Assembly (NCBI RefSeq): GCF_042683125.1 | Contig: NZ_JBHUIY010000019.1 | Coordinates: 13,524-77,523, forward strand | Direction: 5' to 3' | Origin: Phaeospirillum tilakii | GTDB taxonomy: Bacteria; Pseudomonadota; Alphaproteobacteria; Rhodospirillales; Magnetospirillaceae | DNA length: 64,000 nt | In this document: one piece after another, positions 13,890-22,842 of the stretch | Numbering within the stretch: position 1 is the first letter of the stretch | Layout: the number at the start of each line of letters is the position of its first letter | Translations under genes and position numbers: made by a program | Notes under the pieces: model-generated | Databases searched by the model: none | Told to the model about the DNA's origin: nothing | The model's input: only the letters and a program-made list of their open reading frames with translations

Positions 13890-16259
13890 TCAGGCCCCGT
13901 GATGCAGGATCCGGTCGGGCGGGGGCGTGTCATCGCCGTCCTGACGCAGATGGACCACCCGCTGCGGAAAAGGGATTGGGATTCCCGCCGCGTTCAGGTC
14001 GGCGGCGATCATGAAGCGGATTTCCGACGCGATTTTCGAGCTGTCGGCGCCGCCGGTGTAATCGATCCAGTAGCGCAGGATGAAATTGATCGAATCCGGG
14101 CCGAAATCCTGCAACAGCACGCAGGGCTCGGGATCCTTCAGCACGGCGGGGTGCTTGCGCGCGACCCCCATCAGCACCTCGGAGACCTTTTCGGGCGGCG
14201 CCGAATAATCGGTGCCGACCGCGACCGAGCGGCGCACCCGCGCGTTCGAATAGGTCCAGTTGGTGACGTTGCTTTCGATGAAGGTCGAGTTCGGCACCAG
14301 GATCTCGATCCCGTCGGCGGTGCGCACCGTCGAGGAGCGGACGTTGATGTGGGTCACCGTGCCGGTGACGGCGCCGACCTCGACGATGTCGCCGACCCGC
14401 AGCGGGCGTTCGACCAGCAGGATGATGCCGCTGATCATGTTCTTGAGGATCACCTGGGTGCCGAAGCCGACGCCGATCGCCAGCGCGCCGCCGAGGAAGG
14501 CGAACACCGTCAGCGGGATGTTGGCGATGTAGAGCGCCACCACGAACAGCATGGTGACGACGACGATATGCAGCCAGCGGGTCAGGGTGCTGGCATGGTC
14601 CTTCGACACCCCGAACTGGGTGGCGGCGAGGCCGGCGGCGAACAGCATGGCGCGGCGGCTGATCACCGCCCCCAACACCACCAGCAGGATCACGCCGAGG
14701 CTCTTGCCGACGGTGACGCTGCGCACCGCCGAGATCCGCTTGCCATCGACCTCGATATTGTCCTCGGCGGTGAACAGTTCGAAGTCCCACACCGCGCGGG
14801 CGGCCTCGACCGCCATCTGCCAGCCCTCGCGCAGGGCCTGGGTGGCGGCCTTGCGGCTGGCGCGCGGGGTCAGTTCGTCGTCCCAGGCGCGGAAGGTGTG
14901 CAGCAGGGCATCGACCAGCTTGTCGGCCTCGCGCAGCATGTCGGCCTGCTGGCGATAGGCGCTGCGCTGGGCGGCGCTGGCCTCGGCGTCGGCGGCGTTG
15001 CTGGCCTGGGCGGCGGCCAGGGCGGCGTCGTTGCTTTCGCTCAACTGGCTGGTGCGGGTGATCTCGTCGGCCAGCAATTGCTGCCAGCCGGCCAGCTTGC
15101 GCTCGTTGGCGGCGATGGTGGCGCGGGCCTCGGGCAGCTTGATCTGGTCCTGGTCGGTGGCGTTGAAGCGATGCCAGCGGAACTGCCAGCCGGCACGCTC
15201 CCAGCCGCGCACCTCGAGCATCCGCCGCACCGTCTCGTCGATCAGGTCGGCGGTGTCGGCCTGAAGCCGGCGCACCGCGAGATCGCGTTCCAGCGCGTCG
15301 CGGCGGGGATCGGCCGGGGCGGCCTCGCCGTTGGGGCCGGGGGCGGCCGGCTTGGCCGAGGCCTTGTAGGCGTTGAGGGCGCGCTGGGCCTGATCGAGGG
15401 CGCGGTGGGCGGTGGCGCTGGCGGCCTGGGCCTTGGTCTGGCGGGTCTGCAACTGGGTGATCTGGCGATCGATGTCGGCCAGCACCGCGTTGAGTTCGGC
15501 CTCGGTGAAATGGACGTTGCCGGCCATCTCGCCCAACTGGTGCTCCTGCAACTCGGCCAGGGCGCGCAGTTCGGCGATCTCGGCCCGGCCGATGGTCTGG
15601 GCGGTCTTGCCCTCGGCCATCGCGGCGGCGGCGGTACGCACGCGCAGGCGGGCAAGGTCGCGCAGCCAGGTCTCGCGCGCCTTGGCGATCTCGTCGGTGG
15701 CGGCGGAGATCTTCTCTTCCTGCTGGCGGACGGTGACCTCGTTGGCCTTCAGCCGCTTTTCGTCCTCGGTGATCTGCTGGTCGCGGAAATCGGCCCGCTG
15801 CATCGCCGCCTTGAGCCGGCCCCTCGTGTCCTCGAGCAGGTCGCGCTGGTGGTCGAGCGCGACGATCGAGACCGAGGGCGGATTGGGGTTGGCCCGCCAC
15901 GCGGCGGTCTTTTCGCCCTGATCCTTGGCCCGCCCCTGCGCCTCGGGCAGGCGGTCGATCATGTCGAGATGGCGTTCGAGCGCGCCGATCAGCTCGCCCA
16001 TCAGGTAGTCGCGCTCGATCAGTTCGGCCGGCTGGGCCGCCGGGGGCGGGGCGGCGCTGGTCAGGTGATCATATTCGGTCTGGGCCTGATCGAGCTGCTG
16101 TTCGAGCGTCTCGGCGGTCGGCTGGGCCTCGGCGGCGGGCGGCGCGGCGGGGGCGGCCGGCTTGGCCGTGCCGGTCAGGTCCGCCGCGTCCTGGGCCGGC
16201 GCCGGGCCGGACAGGCCGATCAGCAGGGCAACGACGAGGATCGGAAACAGACGACGCAT
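13890..16259 (-). CDS. Large MscS-family mechanosensitive channel
   Basis: A 789-residue inner-membrane channel with a long periplasmic N-terminus, of the MscK/YbiO-like class rather than the roughly 280-residue MscS. A signal peptide covers residues 1-22. A long Ala/Gln/Glu-rich helical, coiled-coil-like region follows (about 45-460), and then several membrane helices. The pore helix and beta domain are recognisable: FLGGALAIGVGFGTQVILKN, ISGIILLVERPLRVGDIVEV, GTVTHINVRSSTVRTADG and ILVPNSTFIESNVTNWT. It would release solutes on hypo-osmotic shock. The start at 16259 is set by the signal peptide; in-frame sequence upstream overlaps the divergent transporter gene and is spurious. Confidence 0.92.
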   Translation of the reverse strand: MRRLFPILVVALLIGLSGPAPAQDAADLTGTAKPAAPAAPPAAEAQPTAETLEQQLDQAQTEYDHLTSAAPPPAAQPAELIERDYLMGELIGALERHLDMIDRLPEAQGRAKDQGEKTAAWRANPNPPSVSIVALDHQRDLLEDTRGRLKAAMQRADFRDQQITEDEKRLKANEVTVRQQEEKISAATDEIAKARETWLRDLARLRVRTAAAAMAEGKTAQTIGRAEIAELRALAELQEHQLGEMAGNVHFTEAELNAVLADIDRQITQLQTRQTKAQAASATAHRALDQAQRALNAYKASAKPAAPGPNGEAAPADPRRDALERDLAVRRLQADTADLIDETVRRMLEVRGWERAGWQFRWHRFNATDQDQIKLPEARATIAANERKLAGWQQLLADEITRTSQLSESNDAALAAAQASNAADAEASAAQRSAYRQQADMLREADKLVDALLHTFRAWDDELTPRASRKAATQALREGWQMAVEAARAVWDFELFTAEDNIEVDGKRISAVRSVTVGKSLGVILLVVLGAVISRRAMLFAAGLAATQFGVSKDHASTLTRWLHIVVVTMLFVVALYIANIPLTVFAFLGGALAIGVGFGTQVILKNMISGIILLVERPLRVGDIVEVGAVTGTVTHINVRSSTVRTADGIEILVPNSTFIESNVTNWTYSNARVRRSVAVGTDYSAPPEKVSEVLMGVARKHPAVLKDPEPCVLLQDFGPDSINFILRYWIDYTGGADSSKIASEIRFMIAADLNAAGIPIPFPQRVVHLRQDGDDTPPPDRILHHGA

Positions 16260-16431
16260 CGCGCGGGGCTCCTTGGTGACGGGGGGGGCCATCCTATCGT
16301 CGGCGGGGGTGGCTTTGTCGATGGGAAAGCGCGGGTCGGCCCCTCGGCCGGGTCTTTGTTCTCGCCGCCGGGGAGGGTAAAGTCGCGGCAAATCGACTCC
16401 GAGGCTCCGGCCGAGACGACGGGACAGGGCA

Positions 16432-17823
16432 ATGACCAACAAAAAGCAGGCGGTGGCGGCGGCATCGGTGTTCGCCAGCGCGGCGATGACCGCGATGAAG
16501 CTGGCGGTGGGGCTGATGACCGGCAGCCTCGGCATCCTGTCCGAGGCGGCGCATTCGCTGCTCGACATGGGGGCGGCGACGCTGACCTGGTTCGCGGTGC
16601 GGATCGGCGACCGCCCGGCCGACGCCGAGCATCCCTGGGGCCATGCCAAGGTCGAGAACGTCTCCGCCTTGATCGAGACCGGGCTGCTGTTCCTCACCAG
16701 CGCCTGGATCATCAAGGAAGCGGTCGAACGGCTGCGCGGCGAGGCGGTGGCGGTCGAGGTGACCTGGTACGGCGTCGCGGTGATCGTGGTGTCGATGCTG
16801 ATCGATTTCGGCCGCGCCCGCGCCCTGACCAAGGTGGCGCGCGAGACCGGCAGCGCGGCGCTCGAGGCCGACGCGCTGCATTTCAGTTCGGACATCGCCA
16901 GTTCGGCGGTGGTGCTGGTCGGGCTCGGCCTGACCGCCTGGGGCTGGCCGCAGGGCGACGCCGTCGCCGCGATCGGGGTGGCCGGCTTCGTCTGCCTCGC
17001 CGGCTGGCGGCTGGGGCGGCGGACCATCGACATGCTGATCGACACCGCGCCGCGCGGCATCGCCGAGGAGGTGGCCCAGATCGCCGCCGCCGTCCCCGGC
17101 ATCGCCCGGGTCGATCGGGTGCGCGCCCGCCCGGCCGGGGCGACCATCTATGTCGAGCTGGTGGTGCGGGTCGGGCGCGGCCGCAGCTTCGGTCAGGTCC
17201 AGGCCCTGCGCGACGCCGTCGCCACGGCGATCTGCGCCGCCCGGCCCGAGATCGACCCGCTGGTGGTGGCCGAACCGCTGACGCTCGACGACGAGGACGT
17301 CGCCGAGGCGGTGCGGGTGGTGGCGGCCAATCGCGGCGTCGCCGTCCACGACATCGCCTCTTACACCCTGGGGGCGACCCGCCATGTCGGCTTCGACCTC
17401 GAGGTCGATGACGGCCTGACGGTGCGCGAGGCCCACGACGTCGCCAGCGAGATCGAGACCGCCCTGGCCACCGAACTCGGCGCCGACATCGGCATCGACA
17501 TCCATATCGACCCCCGCCGCAACCGGATCGACCCGGGCGAGACGGTCGAACCGGGCGAACTGGCCCGGCTGACCCGGCTGGTCGAGGAGGTGGTGGCGCG
17601 GCATCCGCCCGGCTCGCACGTCCACCGCCTGTTCGCCCAGCGCGGTCCCGACGGGCTGTATCTGTCGTTCCATTGCCGCTTCCCGCCCGAGGCCTCGATC
17701 CGCCTCGCCCACGCCTTGACCGAGCGGATGGAGGCCGAACTGCGCTGGAAGCTGGGCGACGTCGCCCGCGTGGTGGTCCATGCCGAGCCCCAGTTCGCGC
17801 CGGGCGGCGGCGCCCCGGCCTGA
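16432..17823 (+). CDS. Cation diffusion facilitator (CDF) metal exporter with extended C-terminus
   Basis: A 463-residue CDF transporter that would export Zn2+, Fe2+ or Mn2+ in exchange for protons. Six membrane helices occupy about residues 8-205. The metal-site motifs are HSLLD in helix 2 (SEAAHSLLDMGAATL) and HFSSD in helix 5 (EADALHFSSDIASS). The cytoplasmic part (about 210-460) is roughly twice the usual size and appears to hold two tandem ferredoxin-like dimerisation units: RPAGATIYVELVVRVGRG, then a second ALATELGADIGIDIHIDP region and a further tail. It is divergent from the MscS gene across 172 bp. Metal specificity cannot be read with confidence. Confidence 0.9.
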   Translation: MTNKKQAVAAASVFASAAMTAMKLAVGLMTGSLGILSEAAHSLLDMGAATLTWFAVRIGDRPADAEHPWGHAKVENVSALIETGLLFLTSAWIIKEAVERLRGEAVAVEVTWYGVAVIVVSMLIDFGRARALTKVARETGSAALEADALHFSSDIASSAVVLVGLGLTAWGWPQGDAVAAIGVAGFVCLAGWRLGRRTIDMLIDTAPRGIAEEVAQIAAAVPGIARVDRVRARPAGATIYVELVVRVGRGRSFGQVQALRDAVATAICAARPEIDPLVVAEPLTLDDEDVAEAVRVVAANRGVAVHDIASYTLGATRHVGFDLEVDDGLTVREAHDVASEIETALATELGADIGIDIHIDPRRNRIDPGETVEPGELARLTRLVEEVVARHPPGSHVHRLFAQRGPDGLYLSFHCRFPPEASIRLAHALTERMEAELRWKLGDVARVVVHAEPQFAPGGGAPA

Positions 17824-18107
17824 CCGCCCGGCGGGGCCGGGGCGGCAAATTCTGCCCTGTCGCGGCCCGACCGGCAGAAAGATCCGCCCGGTTTGCCCCA
17901 AACCGCCGTATCAGAACTGATCGGGATCCGGCCCGGCCTTGGCGCCAAGCAGAAAACAGGGCCGCCGGGACGGTCCCCGGCCTCCTTCCGCTCCGGCGGA
18001 AGGCGGCGTGGTCCGGGCGGCGCGGAACCGGCCGGACACAGACTTTGGAACCATGGCGCCCGGCGAAACCGGCGCGCCCGGCAGACCAGACGACAGGAGT
18101 TGGGGTC

Positions 18108-18638
18108 ATGAGCGTCTCCTCGATCACCGGAACCGCCGCCACGCGGCAGACGCTGGCCAATGGTCAGACCGCGACCGAGCCCGGTTCGGCGACCTTCTCC
18201 CTGTCGCTGGCCGCGACCGAGACCGGCCGGCCCGACGGCGACCGCGCCAGCTCCTTCCCGTTGATGAGCGCGGCGATGCAGTCGGCGCTGATCGCCTCGC
18301 AGGACAGCGCCGCCGCCACCAGCGGCAGCGGCTTCGACGTCACCGCCACCCCCGCCGCCGGCGCGGTGACCGCCGCCGCCGGCATCGGCAGCGGCACCCC
18401 CAGCGGCAGCGGCGCGGCGGTGCTGGCCGACCTCGACCAGCTGGTCGGCACCCTCGGCAGTTCGGCCGCGCTGACCAGCGCCGCCACCGGTCAGGCGGTC
18501 CCGGCCCCGGCCGACGTCGGCAGCCTGGTGGCCAAATACCGCAATGGCGGCAGCGGCCAGGGCACCCCCGGCGAGGGCAGCTTCGCCGGGCGGCTGTTCC
18601 GCGATCTGGCCCAGGACGGCGGCACCGTCTCGGCGTGA
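18108..18638 (+). CDS. Low-complexity Ala/Ser/Gly/Thr-rich protein, unknown
   Basis: A 176-residue protein beginning MSVSSITGTAATRQTLANG. AGGAG ends 8 nt before the ATG at 18108. It is rich in Ala, Gly, Ser and Thr throughout, with no signal peptide, membrane helix or cysteine. A slightly more structured stretch lies at the C-terminus (VGSLVAKYRNGGSG and FAGRLFRDLAQDGG). I do not recognise a family. The composition resembles exported or flagellum-associated proteins of this group, but nothing beyond composition supports that. It converges with the response regulator gene, with only 13 bp between stops. Confidence 0.65.
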   Translation: MSVSSITGTAATRQTLANGQTATEPGSATFSLSLAATETGRPDGDRASSFPLMSAAMQSALIASQDSAAATSGSGFDVTATPAAGAVTAAAGIGSGTPSGSGAAVLADLDQLVGTLGSSAALTSAATGQAVPAPADVGSLVAKYRNGGSGQGTPGEGSFAGRLFRDLAQDGGTVSA

Positions 18639-18651
18639 ACGGCCGGCGGCG

Positions 18652-19797
18652 TCAGCCCCGCACCCGGATCGGCTCGGCGAAACTGAACACCCGGGCCAGG
18701 GTGCGGATCCGCTCGATCTGGGGTGCCTGCAACTGAGTATGGGCGGGAAAGATCAGGTGGCCGTTGCCCAGCCGCAGATCGCCGGCCAGGACATGGCCGG
18801 CCTGCAACTGCCCGACTGTCAGGGCGACCGAGGTGAAGACCTCGTTGCGCGCCAGCCCTTCGAGACAGCCCCGCACCCGGGGCAGCAGCACCGGGTCATA
18901 GTGCTGGCGCTGGCGTTCGAGCTGCTCGAACGACGCCGCGGTCAGCGGACCGCCGGCGGTGGCGGCCAGCAGATCCTTGAGGATCTTCAGCAGACGGGCA
19001 TCAAGCGGCAGATCGGCCCCGACCGGACCATCGGCGGGAAAGCCGCTGCCGTCATAGCCACGATCCTGCCAGTGGACGATCTCGGCCACCCGGGCGAGCC
19101 GGGGGATCCTGGCCAGCAGGTTGCGGCCGGCCTCGGGCACCCGGTCCAGCATCGCCCGCTCGTCCGGATTGGGCGCCTCGCCCTGCCGCAGCCGGGCCAG
19201 CGCGGCGGGCGGCATCGCCACCATCCCGATCGGCGCCAGCGCGGCGGCGATCTCGAGCTGCCAGCGATGCGGCATGCGGAACTCGGTGGTCAGCAGCCGC
19301 ACCCACTCGCGCAGGCGGGCGGCCTGGGCGGCGGCGGCGGGGTCGTTGACCGACATCACCTCGACCAGCACCTGGATCACCCCGGTCAGGGTCTGTTCGA
19401 GCAGATCGCGCTCGGCGGTGACGAGGCGGAACTGTTCGAGCCCGGCCGCCAGCCCGTCGATCAGGGTCTCGGACGGACAGGGCTTGGTGTAGAAGCGGAA
19501 GATCGCGCCCTGATTGATGGCGTCGATCGCGGTCTGCTGGTCGGCATTGCCGGTCAGCATCATCCGCACCGTGTCGGGGGCGTGGTCGCGGATCCGGCGC
19601 AGGGTTTCGATCCCGTCGATCCCCGGCATACGCATGTCCGAGAGGACCACGCCAAAAGGCGAGGCGGCGGCGCGCACCCTCTCGACCCCCTCCTCGCCAC
19701 CGCACGCAGTGGTAATATCGAACCGGTCGCCGAGCTGGCGCCGCAACGCCGACAGCAGGTGGGGATCGTCATCGATCAGCAGGACGCCTGGCTCCAT
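18652..19797 (-). CDS. Response regulator with a degenerate HD-GYP output domain
   Basis: A 381-residue protein. The receiver domain (residues 1-120) is intact: acidic pocket LLIDDDP, phospho-acceptor Asp54 in LSDMRMPG, Thr82 in LTGN and Lys105 in FYTKP. The rest aligns with the HD-GYP family, but the metal-binding HD pair is replaced by AP (ALAPIGMVAMPP where active enzymes read HDIGKIGIP). The second motif reads VHWQDRGYDGSGFP rather than HHExxDGSGYP. It is therefore unlikely to hydrolyse cyclic di-GMP and may act by protein contact. The start at 19797 has GGAG 6 nt upstream. It is divergent from a PilZ protein. No partner kinase gene is adjacent. Confidence 0.87.
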   Translation of the reverse strand: MEPGVLLIDDDPHLLSALRRQLGDRFDITTACGGEEGVERVRAAASPFGVVLSDMRMPGIDGIETLRRIRDHAPDTVRMMLTGNADQQTAIDAINQGAIFRFYTKPCPSETLIDGLAAGLEQFRLVTAERDLLEQTLTGVIQVLVEVMSVNDPAAAAQAARLREWVRLLTTEFRMPHRWQLEIAAALAPIGMVAMPPAALARLRQGEAPNPDERAMLDRVPEAGRNLLARIPRLARVAEIVHWQDRGYDGSGFPADGPVGADLPLDARLLKILKDLLAATAGGPLTAASFEQLERQRQHYDPVLLPRVRGCLEGLARNEVFTSVALTVGQLQAGHVLAGDLRLGNGHLIFPAHTQLQAPQIERIRTLARVFSFAEPIRVRG

Positions 19798-19918
19798 GCC
19801 CGCTCCGTCATTGGCCACCGGGAACCGCACCGGGGTTTCCGCTGATGTGGCCGTTGCCGGAGCGGATGACAAGCCCACCCCCGCCCCACCCTGTTCCCGC
19901 CGGAGGACACGAACGGCC

Positions 19919-20287
19919 ATGACCGACTTCATCGAGCGCCGCCAGCATCCCCGCCTGCCCGGACACGGGCTGGTGGTGGTGGTCGGGCGCCAGATGTTCC
20001 CGATCGCCAACCTGTCGATCGCCGGACTGGCCTTCCAGGGCGGCCCCAACCATCAGGTCGGCGACACGCTCCGGATCCGCATCGCCCGGATCGACGCCCC
20101 GGAAGATTGCGTCAACGCCGTGGTGACGGTGCGCGCCGCCGACGAATTCATGGTGCGGGGCGAGTTCCACCCCACCCTGCCGCTGATGAGCTATATCGTC
20201 GCCCATCTCGGCGACATCTCCGGCATCGCGCCGACCTACCCCGCCTTCCGCCGCGCCACCGGCCCCCGCACCTCGCGCGTACCCTAG
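19919..20287 (+). CDS. PilZ-domain protein (predicted cyclic di-GMP receptor)
   Basis: A 122-residue single-domain protein. The cyclic di-GMP-binding signatures are present: RxxxR in FIERRQHPRLP near the N-terminus and N-x-S-x-x-G in ANLSIAGLAF about 25 residues later. A beta-barrel-like middle (GDTLRIRIARI, VVTVRAAD) follows. CGGAGGAC upstream supports the start at 19919. It would pass the second-messenger signal to motility or envelope targets. The gene is divergent (121 bp) from a response regulator with a degenerate HD-GYP domain, which suggests a shared signalling role. Confidence 0.87.
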   Translation: MTDFIERRQHPRLPGHGLVVVVGRQMFPIANLSIAGLAFQGGPNHQVGDTLRIRIARIDAPEDCVNAVVTVRAADEFMVRGEFHPTLPLMSYIVAHLGDISGIAPTYPAFRRATGPRTSRVP

Positions 20288-20554
20288 GCGGGCTGCCGCC
20301 CCGCGCGCCTTGCGCGCAAACACACACCGGTTAGGCGGGCTGCCGCCCGCCGGCCCGCTCGGGAAGCGGAGCTTCCCGAACCCATCCCTTTTTTGGTTCA
20401 TCACGGATGAGCGGGGAAGAGAGGCTGGTCACGGCCGCGCATGACGGAAAGGAGCGAAGACGTCCTCTCCGCTCCTCCGTGATGACCCCATTTTGAAAAA
20501 GAAGGGGGTCCGGGGCATCGCCCCGGCCGGGCCCGCGGGCGGGAGCCCGCGTAG
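20287..20554. repeat. Intergenic palindromic repeat, family A, composite copy 5
   Basis: Begins with gcgggctgccgccccgcgcg and tgccgcccgccggcccgctc, continues with tcgggaagcggagcttcccg, and ends with gggggtccggggcatcgccc and gcgggcgggagcccgc. Its AT-rich centre is split by a separate 88-bp palindromic element. It lies between the convergent PilZ and tgt stops. Confidence 0.75.
20398..20485. repeat. 88-bp element with 17-bp inverted ends, nested in a family A repeat
   Basis: The left end tcatcacggatgagcgg (20398-20414) and the right end ccgctcctccgtgatga (20469-20485) are inverted copies with one mismatch, enclosing 54 bp. The other family A copies have only a short AT-rich loop at this place. 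It looks like a small MITE-like insertion or a local variant. Confidence 0.6.
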
Positions 20555-20556
20555 CT

Positions 20557-21690
20557 TCACCCCAGCGGCGGAATGTCGCCCAACGCCTCGGTGGCGGCGG
20601 CCTCGGCGGCGAAGGCCTGGAGCCGGCCGGCGCCGATCGCCGCGCGCAGGTCGCGCATCAGGTCCTGGTAATGCTGGAGATTGTGCCAGGTCAGCAGCAT
20701 CGCCCCGAGGATCTCCTCGCAGCGGATCAGGTGGTGGAGATAGGCGCGGGAATATTGGCGGCAGGCCGGGCAGGCGCAGCCTTCCTCCAGCGGCCGGGGA
20801 TCGTCCTGGTGGCGGGCGTTGCGCAGATTGACGGTGCCGCGCCGGGTGAAGGCCTGGGCGGTGCGGCCGGAGCGGGTCGGCATCACGCAATCGAACATGT
20901 CGATGCCCCGGCAGACCGCGCCGATGATGTCGGACGGCCGGCCGACCCCCATCAGGTAGCGGGGACGGTCGGCCGGCAGCAGCGGCACGGTGACGTCGAG
21001 GGTGGCGAACATCGCCTCCTGCCCCTCGCCCACCGCCAGCCCGCCGACGGCGTAGCCGTCGAAGCCGATCCGTTGCAGCGCCTCGGCGGATTCGGCGCGC
21101 AGGTCGGGATAGATCCCACCCTGGACGATGCCGAACAGGCCATAGCCGGGGCGGGGCACGAACGCCGCCTTCGACCGCGCCGCCCAGCGCATCGACAGCC
21201 GCATGCTGTCGGCCGCCTGGGCCGGGGTGGCCGGGAACGGGGTGCATTCGTCGAACGCCATGGTGATGTCGGCGTCGAGGCAATGCTGGATCCGCATCGA
21301 GCGTTCCGGGGTCAGCCGGTGGCTCGAGCCGTCATGATGCGACTGGAAGGTGACGCCGTCGGCGTCGAGCTTGCGCAGCTTGGCGAGGCTCATCACCTGG
21401 AACCCGCCGGAATCGGTCAGGATCGGCCCCGGCCAGTTCATGAAGCGGTGCAGCCCGCCCAGCTGCTCGATCCGCTCGGCCCCCGGCCGCAGCATCAGGT
21501 GATAGGTGTTGCCGAGCAGGATCTGCGCCCCGGTCGCGGCGACGGATTCGGGCTGCATCGCCTTGACGGTGGCGGCGGTGCCGACCGGCATGAAGGCCGG
21601 GGTGTCGATCGCGCCATGGGCGGTCGCCAGCCGGCCGAGCCGGGCGGCGCCGTCGGTGGCGAGACACTCATACTGGAAGCTGGGGGGCAT
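20557..21690 (-). CDS. tgt: tRNA-guanine(34) transglycosylase
   Basis: A 377-residue TIM-barrel enzyme that swaps guanine-34 for preQ1 in tRNAs with GUN anticodons, the first tRNA step of queuosine synthesis. Seen: FMPVGTAATVKAM, LLGNTYHLMLRPG, the active-site LTDSGGFQVMSL, GGLAVGEG, FDCVMPTRSGR, and the zinc site CACPACRQYSRAYLHHL with a downstream His in TWHN. The start at 21690 (MPPSFQYEC) matches the usual length and overlaps the queA 3' end by 23 bp, so queA and tgt form an operon. Confidence 0.96.
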   Translation of the reverse strand: MPPSFQYECLATDGAARLGRLATAHGAIDTPAFMPVGTAATVKAMQPESVAATGAQILLGNTYHLMLRPGAERIEQLGGLHRFMNWPGPILTDSGGFQVMSLAKLRKLDADGVTFQSHHDGSSHRLTPERSMRIQHCLDADITMAFDECTPFPATPAQAADSMRLSMRWAARSKAAFVPRPGYGLFGIVQGGIYPDLRAESAEALQRIGFDGYAVGGLAVGEGQEAMFATLDVTVPLLPADRPRYLMGVGRPSDIIGAVCRGIDMFDCVMPTRSGRTAQAFTRRGTVNLRNARHQDDPRPLEEGCACPACRQYSRAYLHHLIRCEEILGAMLLTWHNLQHYQDLMRDLRAAIGAGRLQAFAAEAAATEALGDIPPLG

Positions 21691-22720
21691 CGTCGCTCCG
21701 ATCGAGCAGGCAGGCATCGCCGTAGGAATAAAAGCGATAGCCGTCATTGATGGCGTGGGCATAGGCGGCGCGCATCCGCTCCAGCCCGGCGAAGGCCGAC
21801 ACCAGCATGAACAGGGTCGAGCGCGGCAGGTGGAAATTGGTCATCAGCCGATCGACCACCCGGAAGCGGTAGCCCGGCACGATGAAGATGTCGGTCACCC
21901 CGTCGAACGGGGCCAGGGTGCCGTCTTCCGCCGCCGCGCTTTCGAGCAGGCGCAGCGCGGTGGTGCCGACCGCCACCACCCGCCGTCCCTCGGCGCGGGC
22001 GCGGTTGATCCGTTCCGCCGCCGCCGGGGTGACGATGCCGATCTCGGCATGCATGTGGTGCTGGTCGGTGTCCTCGACCTTGACCGGCAGGAAGGTGCCG
22101 GCGCCGACATGCAGCGTCACCGCGACCCGCTCGATTCCGCGCGCGTCGAGGGCGGCGAGCAGTTCGGGGGTGAAATGCAGCCCGGCGGTGGGGGCGGCGA
22201 CGGCGCCGTCATGACAGGCGAAGGTGGTCTGGTAATCGGCGCGGTCGGTGGCGTCGGCGGCGCCGTGGCGGATATAGGGCGGCAGCGGCAGCCGGCCATG
22301 GGCTTCCAGCGCCGCCATCAGCGCGGCGCCGCCGCGATCGAACCGCAGCGTCACCTCGCCGCCCTCGCCCTTGCCGACCACCTCGGCGGCGAAATCGGCG
22401 GCGAACTCGACCCGGTCGCCCAGGCGCAGCTTGCGCGCCGGCCGGGCGAAGGCGCGCCAGCATTCGGCCCCCTCGCGCAGATGCAGGGTCAGCTCGACCC
22501 CGGCGGTGCCGCGCCGTCCGTCGAGCCGGGCCGGAATCACCCGGGTGTCGTTGAACACCATCACGTCGCCGGGGTCGAGCAGGTCGGGCAGGTCGCGCAC
22601 GCCGCGATCGGCCACCCCGCCGGCGGCGACCCGCAGCAGCCGGGCGGCGTCGCGCGGGCGGGCCGGACGGTCGGCGATCCGCTCACGCGGCAGTTCGAAA
22701 TCAAACAGATCGACTTTCAT
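21668..22720 (-). CDS. queA: tRNA preQ1(34) S-adenosylmethionine ribosyltransferase-isomerase
   Basis: A 350-residue enzyme that transfers and isomerises the ribosyl part of S-adenosylmethionine onto preQ1-modified tRNA, giving epoxyqueuosine. Typical blocks are seen: FDFELPRERIADRPARPRD at the N-terminus, DLLDPGDVMVFNDTRVIPAR, LPLPPYI, AAPTAGLHFT, HVGAGTFLPVKVE and RVVDRLMTNFHLPRSTLFML. It is upstream of and overlaps tgt. The final queuosine reductase gene is not in the window. Confidence 0.96.
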   Translation of the reverse strand: MKVDLFDFELPRERIADRPARPRDAARLLRVAAGGVADRGVRDLPDLLDPGDVMVFNDTRVIPARLDGRRGTAGVELTLHLREGAECWRAFARPARKLRLGDRVEFAADFAAEVVGKGEGGEVTLRFDRGGAALMAALEAHGRLPLPPYIRHGAADATDRADYQTTFACHDGAVAAPTAGLHFTPELLAALDARGIERVAVTLHVGAGTFLPVKVEDTDQHHMHAEIGIVTPAAAERINRARAEGRRVVAVGTTALRLLESAAAEDGTLAPFDGVTDIFIVPGYRFRVVDRLMTNFHLPRSTLFMLVSAFAGLERMRAAYAHAINDGYRFYSYGDACLLDRSDDAPQLPV

Positions 22721-22768
22721 CGCCGGGGATGTAGGCTCCCGCCCCCGCCGCCGTCAAGCCCGACCGTC

Positions 22769-22798
22769 TCGACCGGGCCGGGGCGGGGCGCGTATACT
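22769..22798 (+). promoter_or_regulatory. Candidate promoter of the small exported protein gene
   Basis: TATACT at 22793-22798 lies 18 nt after TCGACC (22769-22774) and 44 nt before the start codon at 22843. It is in the divergent gap with queA. Confidence 0.4.
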
Positions 22799-22842
22799 GG
22801 CGGCCTGATCGGCCACCGGCCTCCCGAGGAGGAACCATCATC

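Noticed and set aside
13881..17411. Plus-strand frame of more than 1,100 codons opposite mscS
   Set aside because: It is a shadow of mscS and of the CDF gene in another frame, Gly/Arg/Asp-rich and without any motif.
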